In this document: piece by piece, positions 52,544 through 61,850 of the stretch
Layout of the letters: every line of letters starts with the position of its first letter
How positions within the stretch are numbered: the stretch's first letter is position 1
Assembly (NCBI GenBank): GCA_013215715.1
Contig: JABSQT010000003.1
Coordinates: forward strand, 79,011 to 143,010
Direction of reading: 5' to 3'
DNA: 64,000 nt
Origin: Mycoplasmatales bacterium
GTDB taxonomy: Bacteria > Bacillota_I > Bacilli_A > Mycoplasmatales > Metamycoplasmataceae
Position numbers and translations under genes: made by a program
Notes under the pieces: generated by a model
Told to the model about the DNA's origin: nothing
The model's input: only the letters and a program-made list of their open reading frames with translations
Databases searched by the model: none

Positions 52544-54139
52544 TTATTTAGTTTTCCTGAAAACACTAATCATTGCCATTGCCATTGAAAGTCCAGCCAT
52601 TATAGTTAGTAAAACTAAAATAGTGAATCCCTTGTTATTAGATTGTGTTGTATTAGATGCAATGTTCTTATTTTTAGAAATTTGACCTTGTTTGACCTTG
52701 TTGGCTTGGTCTGCCTTGAATTGTTTTTCTTCATTTGTGTCAAATATTTCCCCGTGAATTACTTTAGTTTTTTCATATGGAGTTGTAACTTCTATATTTA
52801 CATCAATTTTTCCGTTAACAGGATTAACAGAAGCGCTTATTTTTCCTAAAGTTGAAAATTTCATTTGAGGTATTTTAATTCCAGAATATTTACCTAATGA
52901 AACAGGATCTACTATTTCTTTTGCAATCTCTTTTGCTGTTTTCTTTCCTTGATTTTGAATTTTAACAGATTTAAAAAGTTTTTCAATAAAGCCTTCATTT
53001 ATTTTTGCAATACTTGAAAAATCAAGTTTTGCAAGCCCTGCATGCAATGGGTCAATAGGATTTGAATCTATTCCTACATATATAACTCCATTTATTTTTT
53101 CAATAAATAAATATCTATTAGTATCATCGATAGTAGTGATTTTCTCATTGATAAGAGTTCTTAAACCTTTGCCTCTTGATCCTATAAAAATTGTTTTATC
53201 AATTTTATTTATAAATCCACCCGAAATATTAGATGTATCAGCTTTTCCATCTTTGTCTTTGGCAGCAGCGACTAATAAATCTTTTTCTAGTTTCATAATT
53301 CCATTGTTAAAAGTTCCTACATATAAAACATTGCCAATCTCTTTCATGAAACCACCACTCACATCTGTCTTATCGATGCTTCCATCAGATTTCTTTAATG
53401 CTGGTTTAAGTTGACCATTTTCTAATTTCATAAGTCCTTCACTATTTGTACCAACATATATAATTCCATTAAACTCTTGTATGAATCCATTTTGAACATT
53501 TGTTTTATCTTCTGAACCATTATTTTTTAATGCTGCTGGAACAAGTTCACCATTCTCAAATTTCATAAGTCCTTTATTTGCTGTTCCAACGTAAATGGTT
53601 TTACCTATTTCCTTAATAAATCCTTGGTTAACTTGAGTCTCATCAGGACTTATATTTGTGTTTTTATTTGTCTTATGTGTAATTGATTTAAATTTCCCAT
53701 TTTCTAATTTTTTTAATCCTTGATCAGTTGTTCCTACATAAATAGTTTTACCTATTTTTTCTATAAAACCATCTTCTAGATTAACAGTTGAACCAGGAAT
53801 TATTGGAACTAATTTATTATTCTCTAATTTCATAAGTCCATGGTTCGCTGTTCCTACATAAACAACACCATCGATTTCTTTTATGAATTTCCCTAATTGT
53901 TTACCACCGTCAATCATTTTTATTGGGGCATCCACAACTGGAGCCTTTGGTGTTTGCATAACTGAATTTGCATAAATATTCATGTTATTTAACTCAAAGC
54001 TATTTTTTATGAATGATTTCCCCTGTGCATTACTTTTATTTTCATTTAAATTTGCAGCACTAGTAGCAACTATTGCGGCAGGAACTATCATTGAAGCAAT
54101 AACCCCCATTGACATCATAATTTTTTTATTTCTTTTCAT
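52544..54139 (-). CDS. Surface propeller-like protein with C-terminal anchor (531 aa)
   Basis: N-terminal hydrophobic segment (MSMGVIASMIVPAAIVATSA, no lipobox), then about six to eight blades of roughly 48 residues with the motif FIKEIDGVVYVGTANHGLMK and LENGKLVP, and at the end a hydrophobic helix (TILVLLTIMAGLSMAMAM) with a basic tail. The blades match those of the 14776 protein. I see no Trp in this protein, unlike the other surface genes. It is probably anchored at both ends with a propeller outside the cell. Ligand unknown. Confidence 0.8.
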   Translation of the reverse strand: MKRNKKIMMSMGVIASMIVPAAIVATSAANLNENKSNAQGKSFIKNSFELNNMNIYANSVMQTPKAPVVDAPIKMIDGGKQLGKFIKEIDGVVYVGTANHGLMKLENNKLVPIIPGSTVNLEDGFIEKIGKTIYVGTTDQGLKKLENGKFKSITHKTNKNTNISPDETQVNQGFIKEIGKTIYVGTANKGLMKFENGELVPAALKNNGSEDKTNVQNGFIQEFNGIIYVGTNSEGLMKLENGQLKPALKKSDGSIDKTDVSGGFMKEIGNVLYVGTFNNGIMKLEKDLLVAAAKDKDGKADTSNISGGFINKIDKTIFIGSRGKGLRTLINEKITTIDDTNRYLFIEKINGVIYVGIDSNPIDPLHAGLAKLDFSSIAKINEGFIEKLFKSVKIQNQGKKTAKEIAKEIVDPVSLGKYSGIKIPQMKFSTLGKISASVNPVNGKIDVNIEVTTPYEKTKVIHGEIFDTNEEKQFKADQANKVKQGQISKNKNIASNTTQSNNKGFTILVLLTIMAGLSMAMAMISVFRKTK

Positions 54140-54406
54140 TTATCTCCCTAGACCATTTTTAAAAATCAAAAATATCTTGTCACGCCAATAACAATGAAAA
54201 TTTGATAATTAAAGTGGTATTTTTATTTGTTTTAATGTACACTAAAATACTTAAATACTTCTTATTTTCTTCTTACATTATTAATTATATTAATTTTTTG
54301 ACTTATATCATAATTTAAAGTTGCAAAAATAGTGATTTAAACATCCAAAACCACATTTTTCTTTTTCAAATATTCTTTTTGATCTATATTTTTATATAAA
54401 AGATAA
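54140..54406. other. Spacer between the propeller gene and the cold-shock gene
   Basis: AT-rich, with no gene or clear hairpin before the cold-shock terminator at 54407. It presumably holds the propeller gene's promoter. Confidence 0.5.
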
Positions 54407-54433
54407 AGAAAAACTCAGGAATAATCCTGAGTT
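54407..54433 (-). terminator. Terminator of the cold-shock gene
   Basis: AACTCAGG and CCTGAGTT arms with TTTTCTTT on the minus strand. Confidence 0.75.
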
Positions 54434-54454
54434 AAGCTATTTGTTATGTTCTAA

Positions 54455-54667
54455 TTAAGCGTTAGCTTGTTTAGTAACAACAACGTTTTTAGCTCTTTCT
54501 TTTCCATCTACAGTTTCAACTTCGAATTCAACTGTGTCATTTTGGTATAGATTTCTAAAACCTGACCCTGAGATTGCTGAGAAATGTACGAATACATCTT
54601 CTCTACCTTCAACACCGATAAATCCAAAACCTTTAGTTTCATTAAAGAATTTTACTTTTCCTGTCAT
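54455..54667 (-). CDS. Cold-shock protein, CspA family (70 aa)
   Basis: Single cold-shock domain with RNP1 (KGFGFI) and RNP2 (VFVHF) RNA-binding motifs; a nucleic-acid chaperone. AAGGAG lies about nine bases before the ATG. Its leader (54668-54735) is short and partly palindromic. A candidate structured RNA gene lies about 150 bp upstream on the same strand. Confidence 0.95.
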   Translation of the reverse strand: MTGKVKFFNETKGFGFIGVEGREDVFVHFSAISGSGFRNLYQNDTVEFEVETVDGKERAKNVVVTKQANA

Positions 54668-54814
54668 AATATATATCTCCTTCCATATGCTTACACACTT
54701 CTTGGAGCGTATACATAAATATATTATATAGTGTTTTAGAGTTATTATGACATTAATATCATTTATTTTTTAACTTTAATTTATTTACTTATATAAAAAG
54801 AGTGAAAATTGCAT

Positions 54815-55036
54815 TAAAAAAACCTGCTCGCCAAAAACAGGTTTCTTGGTATTCAGTCAAGCCAATAACTGAATACATAATATTTATTCTGAGAGAGAAT
54901 ACATTTTAAAATGAAGAATTAAATTCATATTATTCAGACTTTAACTCATAACGTGAATGTGTATCGCCAAATAAACACAAGCACCATTTTAAAATGTTTT
55001 ATATTAAATTATTAATACACGTAATTTTTCAATTAC
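54815..55036 (-). ncRNA. Candidate structured RNA (about 222 nt)
   Basis: A minus-strand TATAAT at 55043-55048 places the start at about 55036, where the RNA would begin with the hairpin GTAATT-GAAA-AATTAC. It ends in a terminator with AAACCTG and CAGGTTT arms and a T run (54815-54844). In between are a nine-base-pair stem GTATTCAGT/ACTGAATAC, two copies of CATTTTAAAATG, and TTTGGCGA both in an internal loop and in the terminator loop. No convincing reading frame: the longest AUG frame is 22 hydrophobic residues with four UGA codons. It matches no RNA class I can recognise (not SRP RNA, RNase P or tmRNA). Confidence 0.55.
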
Positions 55037-55042
55037 ATTATT

Positions 55043-55048
55043 ATTATA
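55043..55048 (-). promoter_or_regulatory. -10 box of the candidate RNA
   Basis: Minus-strand TATAAT, six bases before the 5' hairpin of the candidate RNA. Confidence 0.45.
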
Positions 55049-55430
55049 CACATTTTTATTATCTTTTTTATCAGTTATATAAACTTTTTTTAAATTATTT
55101 TTATTTTATTCAAAATATACCCCTAAAATCTTAGACCTATTAAATTTTATGCTATAAGTAATAATATTGATGGTGTAAACTCATTTAACCTCACTATTAG
55201 AGCTTATTAAAACAAATTTTTAAGTTAAAATTAGAAGTTATTTGGACTTATAATTAAAACCCCTATTTTTCCCTTGTTTAAATTAATTAAACCCCTTTAT
55301 TATTTATTCATTTTATCGCTCTAAAAATGGATAAAAATGCTCATTAATAATAAGATTACAGATCTTTTAACCATTCTTCATTAAATTAATTGCTTTATTA
55401 AAAATAAGCCTTTTTTTCTTTAAAAGATTA
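55049..55430. other. AT-rich spacer with no gene
   Basis: About 380 bp of A/T-rich sequence between the candidate RNA and the clpB terminator. I see no reading frame, stem or repeat worth annotating. Confidence 0.5.
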
Positions 55431-55469
55431 AAAAAACAAATGAGTCATTATGACATCATTGTTTTTCTA
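55431..55469 (-). terminator. Terminator of clpB
   Basis: Long imperfect stem around GTCAT / ATGAC with AACAA / TTGTT outer arms and a minus-strand T run, overlapping the stop at 55448. Confidence 0.6.
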
Positions 55470-57583
55470 TCATTAATTTTAAATTGTTTTAATGAATAAT
55501 CTATCTCATAATAGTTTTTTGCTTTTATTTCTCCAGAAATAATTGCTTTTGCTAATATAGATTCGATATTTCTTTTAATGTATCTCTTAATTGGTCTTGC
55601 TCCAAATGCTGGATCATATGAATTATCAGCAATTGCGGAGATAGCTTTTTTAGAGAAAGTTAAACTAATTTTTTGTTCATTAACTCTTTTTATTAGTTTT
55701 TTAAGTTCTAATTCTACAATTTTAGTAATAACTTTTTCATCTAATGAGTTGAAAGGGGTAATCTCATCAATTCTATTGATAAACTCAGGACGAAGATATT
55801 TCATCAATATTTCTTTAGGTTTAATACGTTTTTTATCTAACATCTCTTGTGCACCTAAATTGGTTGTCATTATTACTATAGTATTTTTAAAGTTTACAAG
55901 TTTACCTTTTGAATCAGTGACTTGTCCATCATCAAGTATTTGTAATAAAATATTCAATACATCTGGATGTGCTTTTTCAATTTCATCAAATAAAACAATT
56001 GAATAAGGTTTTCTTCTAACTGCTTCAGTTAATTGTCCACCATCTCCATATCCAACATATCCTGGAGGAGAACCAATTAATCTAGCTACGGTATGTTTCT
56101 CCATATATTCAGACATATCCAATCTAATCATTGCTTTTTCTGTATCAAATAGATTTCTCGCCAATGCTCTTGCAACTTCTGTCTTACCAACACCTGTTGG
56201 ACCCATAAATATAAATGAACCAATTGGTCTATTAGGATCATTAATATTTGCTTTTGATCTCAATATAGCATCAGTTACAAGTTCAAGTGCTTCATCTTGA
56301 CCTTTAACAGATTCTTCTAATGAATCTTTTAATTTTAATAGTTTTTCTTTTTGTGACTCTAGTAAGTTGTTAAGTGGGATACCAGTTCATTTTGAAATAA
56401 TACCCGCTATCTCATCAGCAGTTACAACTTCTTTAACTAAAGTATTATTATTTTCTTGTATATTGATTTGAGCTTGTTTAAGCTTTTCTTCAATTTCAGG
56501 AATTCTAGAATACATAATTTCGGAGGCATTCTCAAATTTTCCTTCAACTTGGAATCTATTTAATTCCGCTTTTGCTTTTGCCAAGTCTTCTTTAAGACTT
56601 TGTACACTTAGCACTACATCTTTTTCTTGTTTTCATTTATTAGTTAATTCCTCTTGGTTAGAATTAGCCTTTGAAAGTTCTTGCTCAATTTTAACTAATC
56701 TTTCTTTAACTGAATCTGTATCTTCTTTTGAAAGTGCAGCTTTCTCCATTTCCAGTCTAGCAATTAGTTGTTTTACTTTTTCTAATTCTTCTGGCATTGA
56801 ATTCATTTCAGTTTGAATAGCTGCAGCAGCTTCATCAATAAGGTCTATTGCTTTATCCGGTAAAAATCTATCCGAAATATATCTGGATGAAAGTTTTACA
56901 GCTGATATCAATGCATCATCTTTAATTGTTACACCATGGAAAGTCTCTAATCTTTCCTTTAAACCTCTTAATATTGAAATTGAATCTTCTACCGTTGGTT
57001 CTGCAACAGGAATTTTTTGCATTCTACGTTCTAGAGCAGGATCTGACTCAATGTATTTACGATGTTCATCAAGTGTTGTTGCTCCAATTAAATGCATCTC
57101 ACCCCTAGCAAGCATAGGTTTAATGATTTGAGCAGCATCCATACCACCCTCAGCATTTTTACCCATACCTATCAACGTGTGTATTTCATCAATAAAGATT
57201 ATGATCTTCCCATCAGATTCTTTAACTTTCTTCATAAGAGATTTCATTCTTTGTTCAAATTGTCCTTGGTAACTTGCACCAGCTATCATAGATGGTAAAT
57301 CTATTTCATACAATTCTTTATCTTTAAGGTTTTCAGGCACTTCGCCATTAGCAATCTTTTGTGCTAATCCTTCTACTATCGCAGTTTTACCAACACCAGG
57401 TTCTCCTACAAGAACTGGGTTATTCTTAGTTTTACGTGTGAGGATACGTATGATACGTCTAATCTCTTCATCACGCCCTATAACTGGGTCTAATTTATTA
57501 CTTACAGCTTCATCAATTAAATTACGCCCATATTCTTTTAATGGGTCCTTTTCTGATTGATTTGGTGTGAAATTAAAATCCAT
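55448..57583 (-). CDS. clpB: Disaggregase ClpB without the N-terminal domain (711 aa)
   Basis: Hsp100 AAA+ chaperone that rescues aggregated proteins with DnaK. NBD1 ([24 protein letters not shown]), a coiled-coil middle domain (residues about 270-390) and NBD2 ([27 protein letters not shown], Arg finger [13 protein letters not shown]) are complete. The usual 140-residue Clp N-domain is missing, as in other mycoplasma ClpB proteins. A perfect CIRCE operator lies in its promoter. AAAGGAGG precedes the ATG. Confidence 0.95.
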
Positions 57584-57629
57584 ATTATCCTCCTTTATAT
57601 AGAACTTTTTATCTTTATGTTCCTAAACA

Positions 57630-57635
57630 ATTATA
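57630..57635 (-). promoter_or_regulatory. -10 box of clpB
   Basis: Minus-strand TATAAT nine bases downstream of the CIRCE element. Confidence 0.6.
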
Positions 57636-57643
57636 ACACACTT

Positions 57644-57670
57644 TTAGCACTCTTGACTTGTGAGTGCTAA
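57644..57670. promoter_or_regulatory. CIRCE operator (HrcA binding site) upstream of clpB
   Basis: Exact TTAGCACTC, nine-base spacer, GAGTGCTAA (57644-57652 and 57662-57670), the consensus HrcA operator. It indicates heat-shock repression of clpB by HrcA. Confidence 0.95.
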
Positions 57671-57706
57671 TTATTATTTATTTAAGTTTTTTTTCCTTAT
57701 AGTTAA

Positions 57707-57730
57707 TAAAAAACTACCTTTTGGGCAGTT
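57707..57730 (-). terminator. Terminator of the SHOCT-like membrane protein gene
   Basis: AACTACC and GGCAGTT arms (one G-U pair) with a minus-strand T run. Confidence 0.65.
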
Positions 57731-57744
57731 CTTATATAAATATT

Positions 57745-58494
57745 TTATTCTTTAATATCTGTTTTAATTGGTTTTTCTTCAATCTTTTCATCATCTATTT
57801 CAATTGACTTTTCATTAATATCATCAACTTCAATTTCATCATTTGAAGTTTCTTTCATTTCTTTCGTTTTATCTTCTAAAATAATTTCTTGCCCATTAGA
57901 ATCTAAAAGTTTAATTTCTTTAGTTTCAGTTTTTAAGATTCTTGTAATTCTCTCTTTAAGCTCTTGATATTCCGCTTTCTTTAAAAATCCATTTTCATTT
58001 AGATATTCAATTTGTTTTATTGCTTCTGATTTTGATGGTTTGGTTGCTGTAACTTTTTTAAATGCAAGTAGTACTGCACCAAAATTAATTAAACATCCAA
58101 AGTTAATCAATCATGGTCATATTGATCACACGTGTGCAATATCCAATATTGCCATAATAATCATTACAGCAGAAACACCCAGTGTTGTACCAAATGAAAT
58201 TGTAATAATTTTTTTGGTTGATTTATTTAATTTTAATGAAAAGAATATAATTGCAACTGCAAGTATTAATACTGATATTGCTATTAGTATTCCTCCCATT
58301 GCTGCTGCACCTTTCTCGCCTATATAAATAAGATTGTCAGCATCTGCATTTATTCCCTTTGTATTTACGTTTCCTCTTGTACTATATCCCTTACCCGCAA
58401 CAAATACAAATATTGCTCCAAGGAAGATTGTAATCATAGCTAAAATTCATAAAATGAAGTTGATCACTATTAGTAATTTTGTTTTTTTATTCAT
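57745..58494 (-). CDS. Membrane protein with SHOCT-like motif and acidic tail (249 aa)
   Basis: Four predicted helices in the first 150 residues, including a Gly/Ala-rich helix (GAAAMGGILIAISVLIL). After them EAIKQIEYLNENGFLKKAEY resembles the SHOCT motif of short C-terminal domains, then an Asp/Glu/Lys-rich tail. Function unknown. A TATAAT six or seven bases before the ATG, and a divergent leaderless cutC. Confidence 0.65.
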
Positions 58495-58500
58495 ATTTCC

Positions 58501-58524
58501 ATTATACATTATTAGTCATATAAT
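58501..58524. promoter_or_regulatory. Back-to-back -10 boxes of two divergent leaderless genes
   Basis: Minus-strand TATAAT at 58501-58506 (six bases from the ATG at 58494) and plus-strand TATAAT at 58519-58524 (six bases from the ATG at 58531). With both -35 regions overlapping the opposite gene's promoter, the two probably compete. Confidence 0.6.
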
Positions 58525-58530
58525 ACTATT

Positions 58531-59193
58531 ATGAGACCATTAACATTAGAGGTTATAGCACAAAATATAGATGACGTAAAAGCTATAAATAAATCAAAAG
58601 CAAACCGCATTGAGTTATGTTCCAATTTAGAAGTTGGTGGATATACCCCTGATATAGAATTAATAAAAGAGGCCAGCGAAATTTCTAAAATACCAATCAT
58701 GGTTATTGTTCGTAATCATTCAAATACTTTTGAAATAAATGAGGAACAACTAGACGAGATTATTAAACAAGTAAAAGAGATTAATAAAACCAATGTACAT
58801 GGAATTGTTTTTGGAGCGATATTAAATAAGAAAGTAAATAAAAAAGCTCTTGAAGCAATAATTAAAAATGTAAAAAATAAAGAAATAACTTTTCACAAAG
58901 CTTTTGATTATATAGAAGAGAAAGAATCTGAGGCTCTTTATTTATATGAACAAGGAGTTAATAAAATATTAACCTCAGGTAAAGAGGGTAATCCTATCAA
59001 TTTTTTAAACAAACTGAAACAAACAAGTAAATCTGGAATAGAAGTTTTAATAGGCGGTGGAGTAACGATCAATAATAAAGATATCTTAATTAAAAATGGT
59101 TTCAAGAATATACACATAGGTCGCGCAGCAAGAAAGAATAATTCTTGGAATTGCGATATTGATATTGAAAAAATTAATGCATTTACTATTTAA
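58531..59193 (+). CDS. cutC: CutC family protein (220 aa)
   Basis: TIM-barrel CutC homologue with NRIELCSNLEVGGYTPD, the MVIVRN strand, HKAFD and a C-terminal GGGVT loop. CutC was linked to copper tolerance in E. coli, but its function is not settled. Full length and apparently leaderless. Confidence 0.88.
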   Translation: MRPLTLEVIAQNIDDVKAINKSKANRIELCSNLEVGGYTPDIELIKEASEISKIPIMVIVRNHSNTFEINEEQLDEIIKQVKEINKTNVHGIVFGAILNKKVNKKALEAIIKNVKNKEITFHKAFDYIEEKESEALYLYEQGVNKILTSGKEGNPINFLNKLKQTSKSGIEVLIGGGVTINNKDILIKNGFKNIHIGRAARKNNSWNCDIDIEKINAFTI

Positions 59194-59202
59194 TCTTTCT
59201 AT

Positions 59203-59222
59203 AAAATACAATAGTATTTTTT
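59203..59222 (+). terminator. Terminator of cutC
   Basis: AAAATAC and GTATTTT arms followed by T. Confidence 0.65.
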
Positions 59223-59243
59223 ACTCACTAATTCTTTAAGAGT

Positions 59244-59249
59244 TATAAT
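59244..59249 (+). promoter_or_regulatory. -10 box of the NfeD-SPFH operon
   Basis: TATAAT 32 bases before the ATG at 59282, with AAAGGGGTG as ribosome-binding site between them. Confidence 0.5.
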
Positions 59250-59281
59250 ATTTTTATAGTTTAAAAAGAGAAAGGGGTGAC

Positions 59282-59728
59282 ATGACATTTTATATTATCA
59301 TGTTTATTGTGTGAATATTAGTTGCAATTTTATCAATTATTATAGAAATGCACACTATTCAACAAGTTGGTTTTGCTAGTTGTATTGCTGCTATAGTTGC
59401 ACTTATTGTGCATTCTGTAAAAAGTGATATGTACTGACCAGAGTTTGTAGCTTATGGTGCAACTTGAGCAGTTTCGTGAGTTGTATTATTCTTTGCAATG
59501 GTTAAGTTTAGGCATAAGCTGCATGATTCAGAAGACGGATTCCTAGATTACATTGGAAAAGAAGTAATAGCTGATGAAGGCAATATTGATAAAGACTATG
59601 GACAATTAAGTTTTGGAGATAAAGTCTTTAGATTTAAATCAACAGATAAAATTAAAAAAGGTGACACCATAATTATTAAATCAATAAAGGGTGTAACTAT
59701 AACCGTAAATAAAAAGGAGAATAAATAA
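59282..59728 (+). CDS. NfeD-like membrane protein (148 aa)
   Basis: Four hydrophobic helices (residues about 3-75) with several UGA Trp, followed by a beta-rich C-terminal OB-like domain (residues about 85-148, GKEVIADEGNIDKDYG and GDTIIIKSIKG), as in short NfeD proteins. NfeD genes lie next to SPFH proteins in many bacteria and act with them in membrane organisation; the same pairing is seen here, with the stop overlapping the SPFH start. Confidence 0.82.
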
Positions 59729-60681
59729 TGGGAATCATTATTGGAATTATTGTAGGTATATTAGTACTATTAGTTTTAGTATTTATTGCAACAGGAATAA
59801 AAATTGTTCCTCAAACACATGTATATGTTGTGGAAAGATTGGGTTCATTTAAAAAGACACTTAAAAATGGTGTTACATGAATTTTCCCATTGATAGATAG
59901 AATAGTTTTAAAAGAAACGTTAAAAGAAAGAGTGTTGGATTTCCCAGCGCAAGATGTTATTACAAAAGATAACGTTACAATGAAAATTGATACAGTTGTT
60001 TATATGCAAATAACAGACCCTAAGTTATATGCTTATGGTGTTGAAAATCCAGTTGGAGCTGTAGAAAACTTAACAGCTACAACATTGCGTAATTTAATTG
60101 GTGATCTTGAATTAGACCAAACACTAACTTCAAGGGATACAATTAATGAAAAACTAAGAGCAATACTTGACGATGCTACTGATTCATGAGGTATCAAAAT
60201 CTTGCGTGTTGAACTTAAAAATATTCTTCCACCAGAAGATATTAGACGCGCTATGGAAAAACAAATGCGTGCTGAACGTGGTAAACGTGAAAAAATCTTA
60301 GATGCTGAAGGGATTAAAGAAGCAGATATTCTTAACGCTGAAGGTAAGAAAAGATCAGCAATTCTAAGAGCTGAAGGTGTTAGAGAAAAAATGATTCTTG
60401 AAGCCGAAGGTAGAAAACGTGCAATTGAATTGATTAATGAATCAAATCCTACACAAGCATCATTACTACTTAAATCATATGAAGCATTAGTTGATGCATC
60501 TAATTCAGATTCTTCAACAATTATCCTACCTTCTGATTTAACAAATGTAGCAACAATGGCTGCAACATTCAAAGCAACAAAGGTAGCAAAGCCTGCGAAC
60601 GCTAAGACAAAAACAAAAACTTCTACTAAGAAGTCAACAAGTTCAAACCTTGCAAAAATCATGGAAGAATTTAAAAAATAA
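59728..60681 (+). CDS. SPFH/Band 7 protein (QmcA/stomatin type, 317 aa)
   Basis: N-terminal helix (residues about 3-25), then the SPFH domain (IVPQTHVYVVERLGSFK to VELKNILPPEDI) and a charged coiled coil with EAEGKKRS repeats. These form large membrane-attached rings or lipid microdomains. The last 60 residues are Thr/Lys-rich. Co-transcribed with the NfeD-like gene. Confidence 0.9.
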
Positions 60682-60706
60682 ATAACATCCAATGGATGTT
60701 ATTTTT
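60681..60706. terminator. Bidirectional terminator after the SPFH gene
   Basis: AATAACATCC and GGATGTTATT with T runs on both strands; the convergent gene ends inside it. Confidence 0.8.
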
Positions 60707-61001
60707 GTACCTTTTTAACCACTTCAATTCATCCATCATAACGATCTTTTTGAATCTTCATATTCCCATAAATTTCTCCACCTAAAATAAATTGTTTTGT
60801 GATTGAATATCTAATACCATTCACTTCACCTTTTGTTATATCGCCAATTGCATCAATAGATTTTTTAGATAATAACATTCTGTTCTCAGGAATGTGAGCT
60901 CCACCTTTTTCTTTTGGTCAAATATATGTACCCATTGGTTCATCTTCATTACCGAAACAATCGATATTTTCGAATCTGTCTCAGCTTCATGTTTTCTTCA
61001 T
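60699..61001 (-). CDS. Hypothetical protein (100 aa)
   Basis: Short beta-rich protein with five UGA-encoded Trp (KKTWSWDRFENIDCFG, TYIWPKEKGGAHIP) and a conserved-looking Gly-rich segment FILGGEIYGN. It starts two bases after the stop of the exonuclease gene and is probably co-transcribed with it. I do not recognise the family. Confidence 0.65.
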
Positions 61002-61003
61002 AA

Positions 61004-61522
61004 TTACTCCCTAGTTCTTTTCATCAGTTCAAGTGTATGTTTAGCATCACTCAATCCACGGTGATCTTCTTTTGTAGCCAAATCTAAATCAACAATCAAT
61101 GATTCTAATTTATATGTTTTCCTGTTAGGTCATTTTTGTTTAAACAATTTAATTGTGTCAAATCACTCAGTTTCAATATAATCGATTGAGTGTTTCATTA
61201 AATTGGTTCTAATAAACCCTTTATCAAATGGTGCATAATGTGCATAGACATTTAAATTACCAGCAAAATCCTTAAGCAATTTAAGCGCCATACTCAATGG
61301 AATACCACTCTCTTTAAGCATAGCATTAGTGATTCCTGTTAAATTTGTTATAAATGGCGGAATATTACGTTCAATCTCGATTAAGTATTCAAATGTATCA
61401 ATAATCTCCATTGTTTGCCCGTTTACTTTAATAGCAGCAATTTCTATAATATCCTCTGTTTTTGGCGATAGTCCAGTAGTTTCAATATCTAAAACTAAAA
61501 AATCTTTTCCTTTATTAATCAT
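61004..61522 (-). CDS. DEDDh exonuclease, DNA polymerase III epsilon type (172 aa)
   Basis: 3'-5' exonuclease fold with motif I VLDIETTGLSP, motif II AHYAPFDKGFI and motif III DHRGLSDAKHT (His and Asp). It could be a proofreading subunit or a stand-alone nuclease such as an RNase T relative. The start at 61522 has AAAGGGG seven bases upstream; an upstream ATG at 61570 lacks one. Confidence 0.85.
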
Positions 61523-61582
61523 ATTTAACCCCTTTATTATTAAATTAATTATAAACAAAAAGAACCTCATAAACCCTAGATA

Positions 61583-61608
61583 TAAAAAAACACAGCATTC
61601 GCCATGTT
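61583..61608 (-). terminator. Terminator of the small transcription unit at 61770
   Basis: AACATGGC, GAAT loop and GCTGTGTT on the minus strand (two G-U pairs) followed by a T run. Confidence 0.6.
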
Positions 61609-61668
61609 AATATATCCCACTTTTTCTCTAAATCATCTTAAGAAAATACAAAATAAACTAATAAGGAG

Positions 61669-61770
61669 TTATAGAATACCATCAACGATTTTGAAAGCTT
61701 TATTTAAAAAAATTTGTTTTTCAATAGATGAAAAGTAGGATGCGCCAATAATTTCAATCAAAATTAGCAC
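61669..61770 (-). CDS. Possible 33-residue leaderless peptide or gene remnant
   Basis: GTG at 61770 lies exactly six bases after a TATAAT, the layout of other leaderless genes here; the frame encodes 33 hydrophobic/basic residues (IEIIGASYFSSIEKQIFL) to TAA. A terminator follows 60 bp later. It could be a microprotein, the start of a decayed gene, or the region may be a small RNA. The gap 61523-61848 contains nothing else except its promoter. Confidence 0.3.
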   Translation of the reverse strand: MLILIEIIGASYFSSIEKQIFLNKAFKIVDGIL

Positions 61771-61776
61771 ACTTTT

Positions 61777-61801
61777 ATTATACACTTTTTTGTATATACA
61801 A
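61777..61801 (-). promoter_or_regulatory. Promoter with perfect TTGTATATACAA palindrome
   Basis: Minus-strand TATAAT (61777-61782) and a perfect 12 bp palindrome TTGTATATACAA at 61790-61801 in the spacer, preceded on that strand by AAC as in the promoters at 13154 and 16461. Confidence 0.6.
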
Positions 61802-61828
61802 GTTATTTTATATCAAGCACAAGCAATT

Positions 61829-61850
61829 AAAAAAACACCACGATGGTGTT
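61829..61850 (-). terminator. Terminator of the 61849 gene
   Basis: AACACCA, CGA loop and TGGTGTT with a minus-strand T run, overlapping the stop codon. Confidence 0.75.

Noticed and set aside
54815-55036. tmRNA, RNase P RNA or signal-recognition RNA
   Set aside because: No tRNA-like ends or CCA, no GAGGAAAGTCC-type RNase P core, no GGAAGCAGC-type SRP loop.
60033-60692. 219-codon minus-strand frame opposite the SPFH gene
   Set aside because: Shadow of the charged coiled coil of the SPFH gene, with no start signals.
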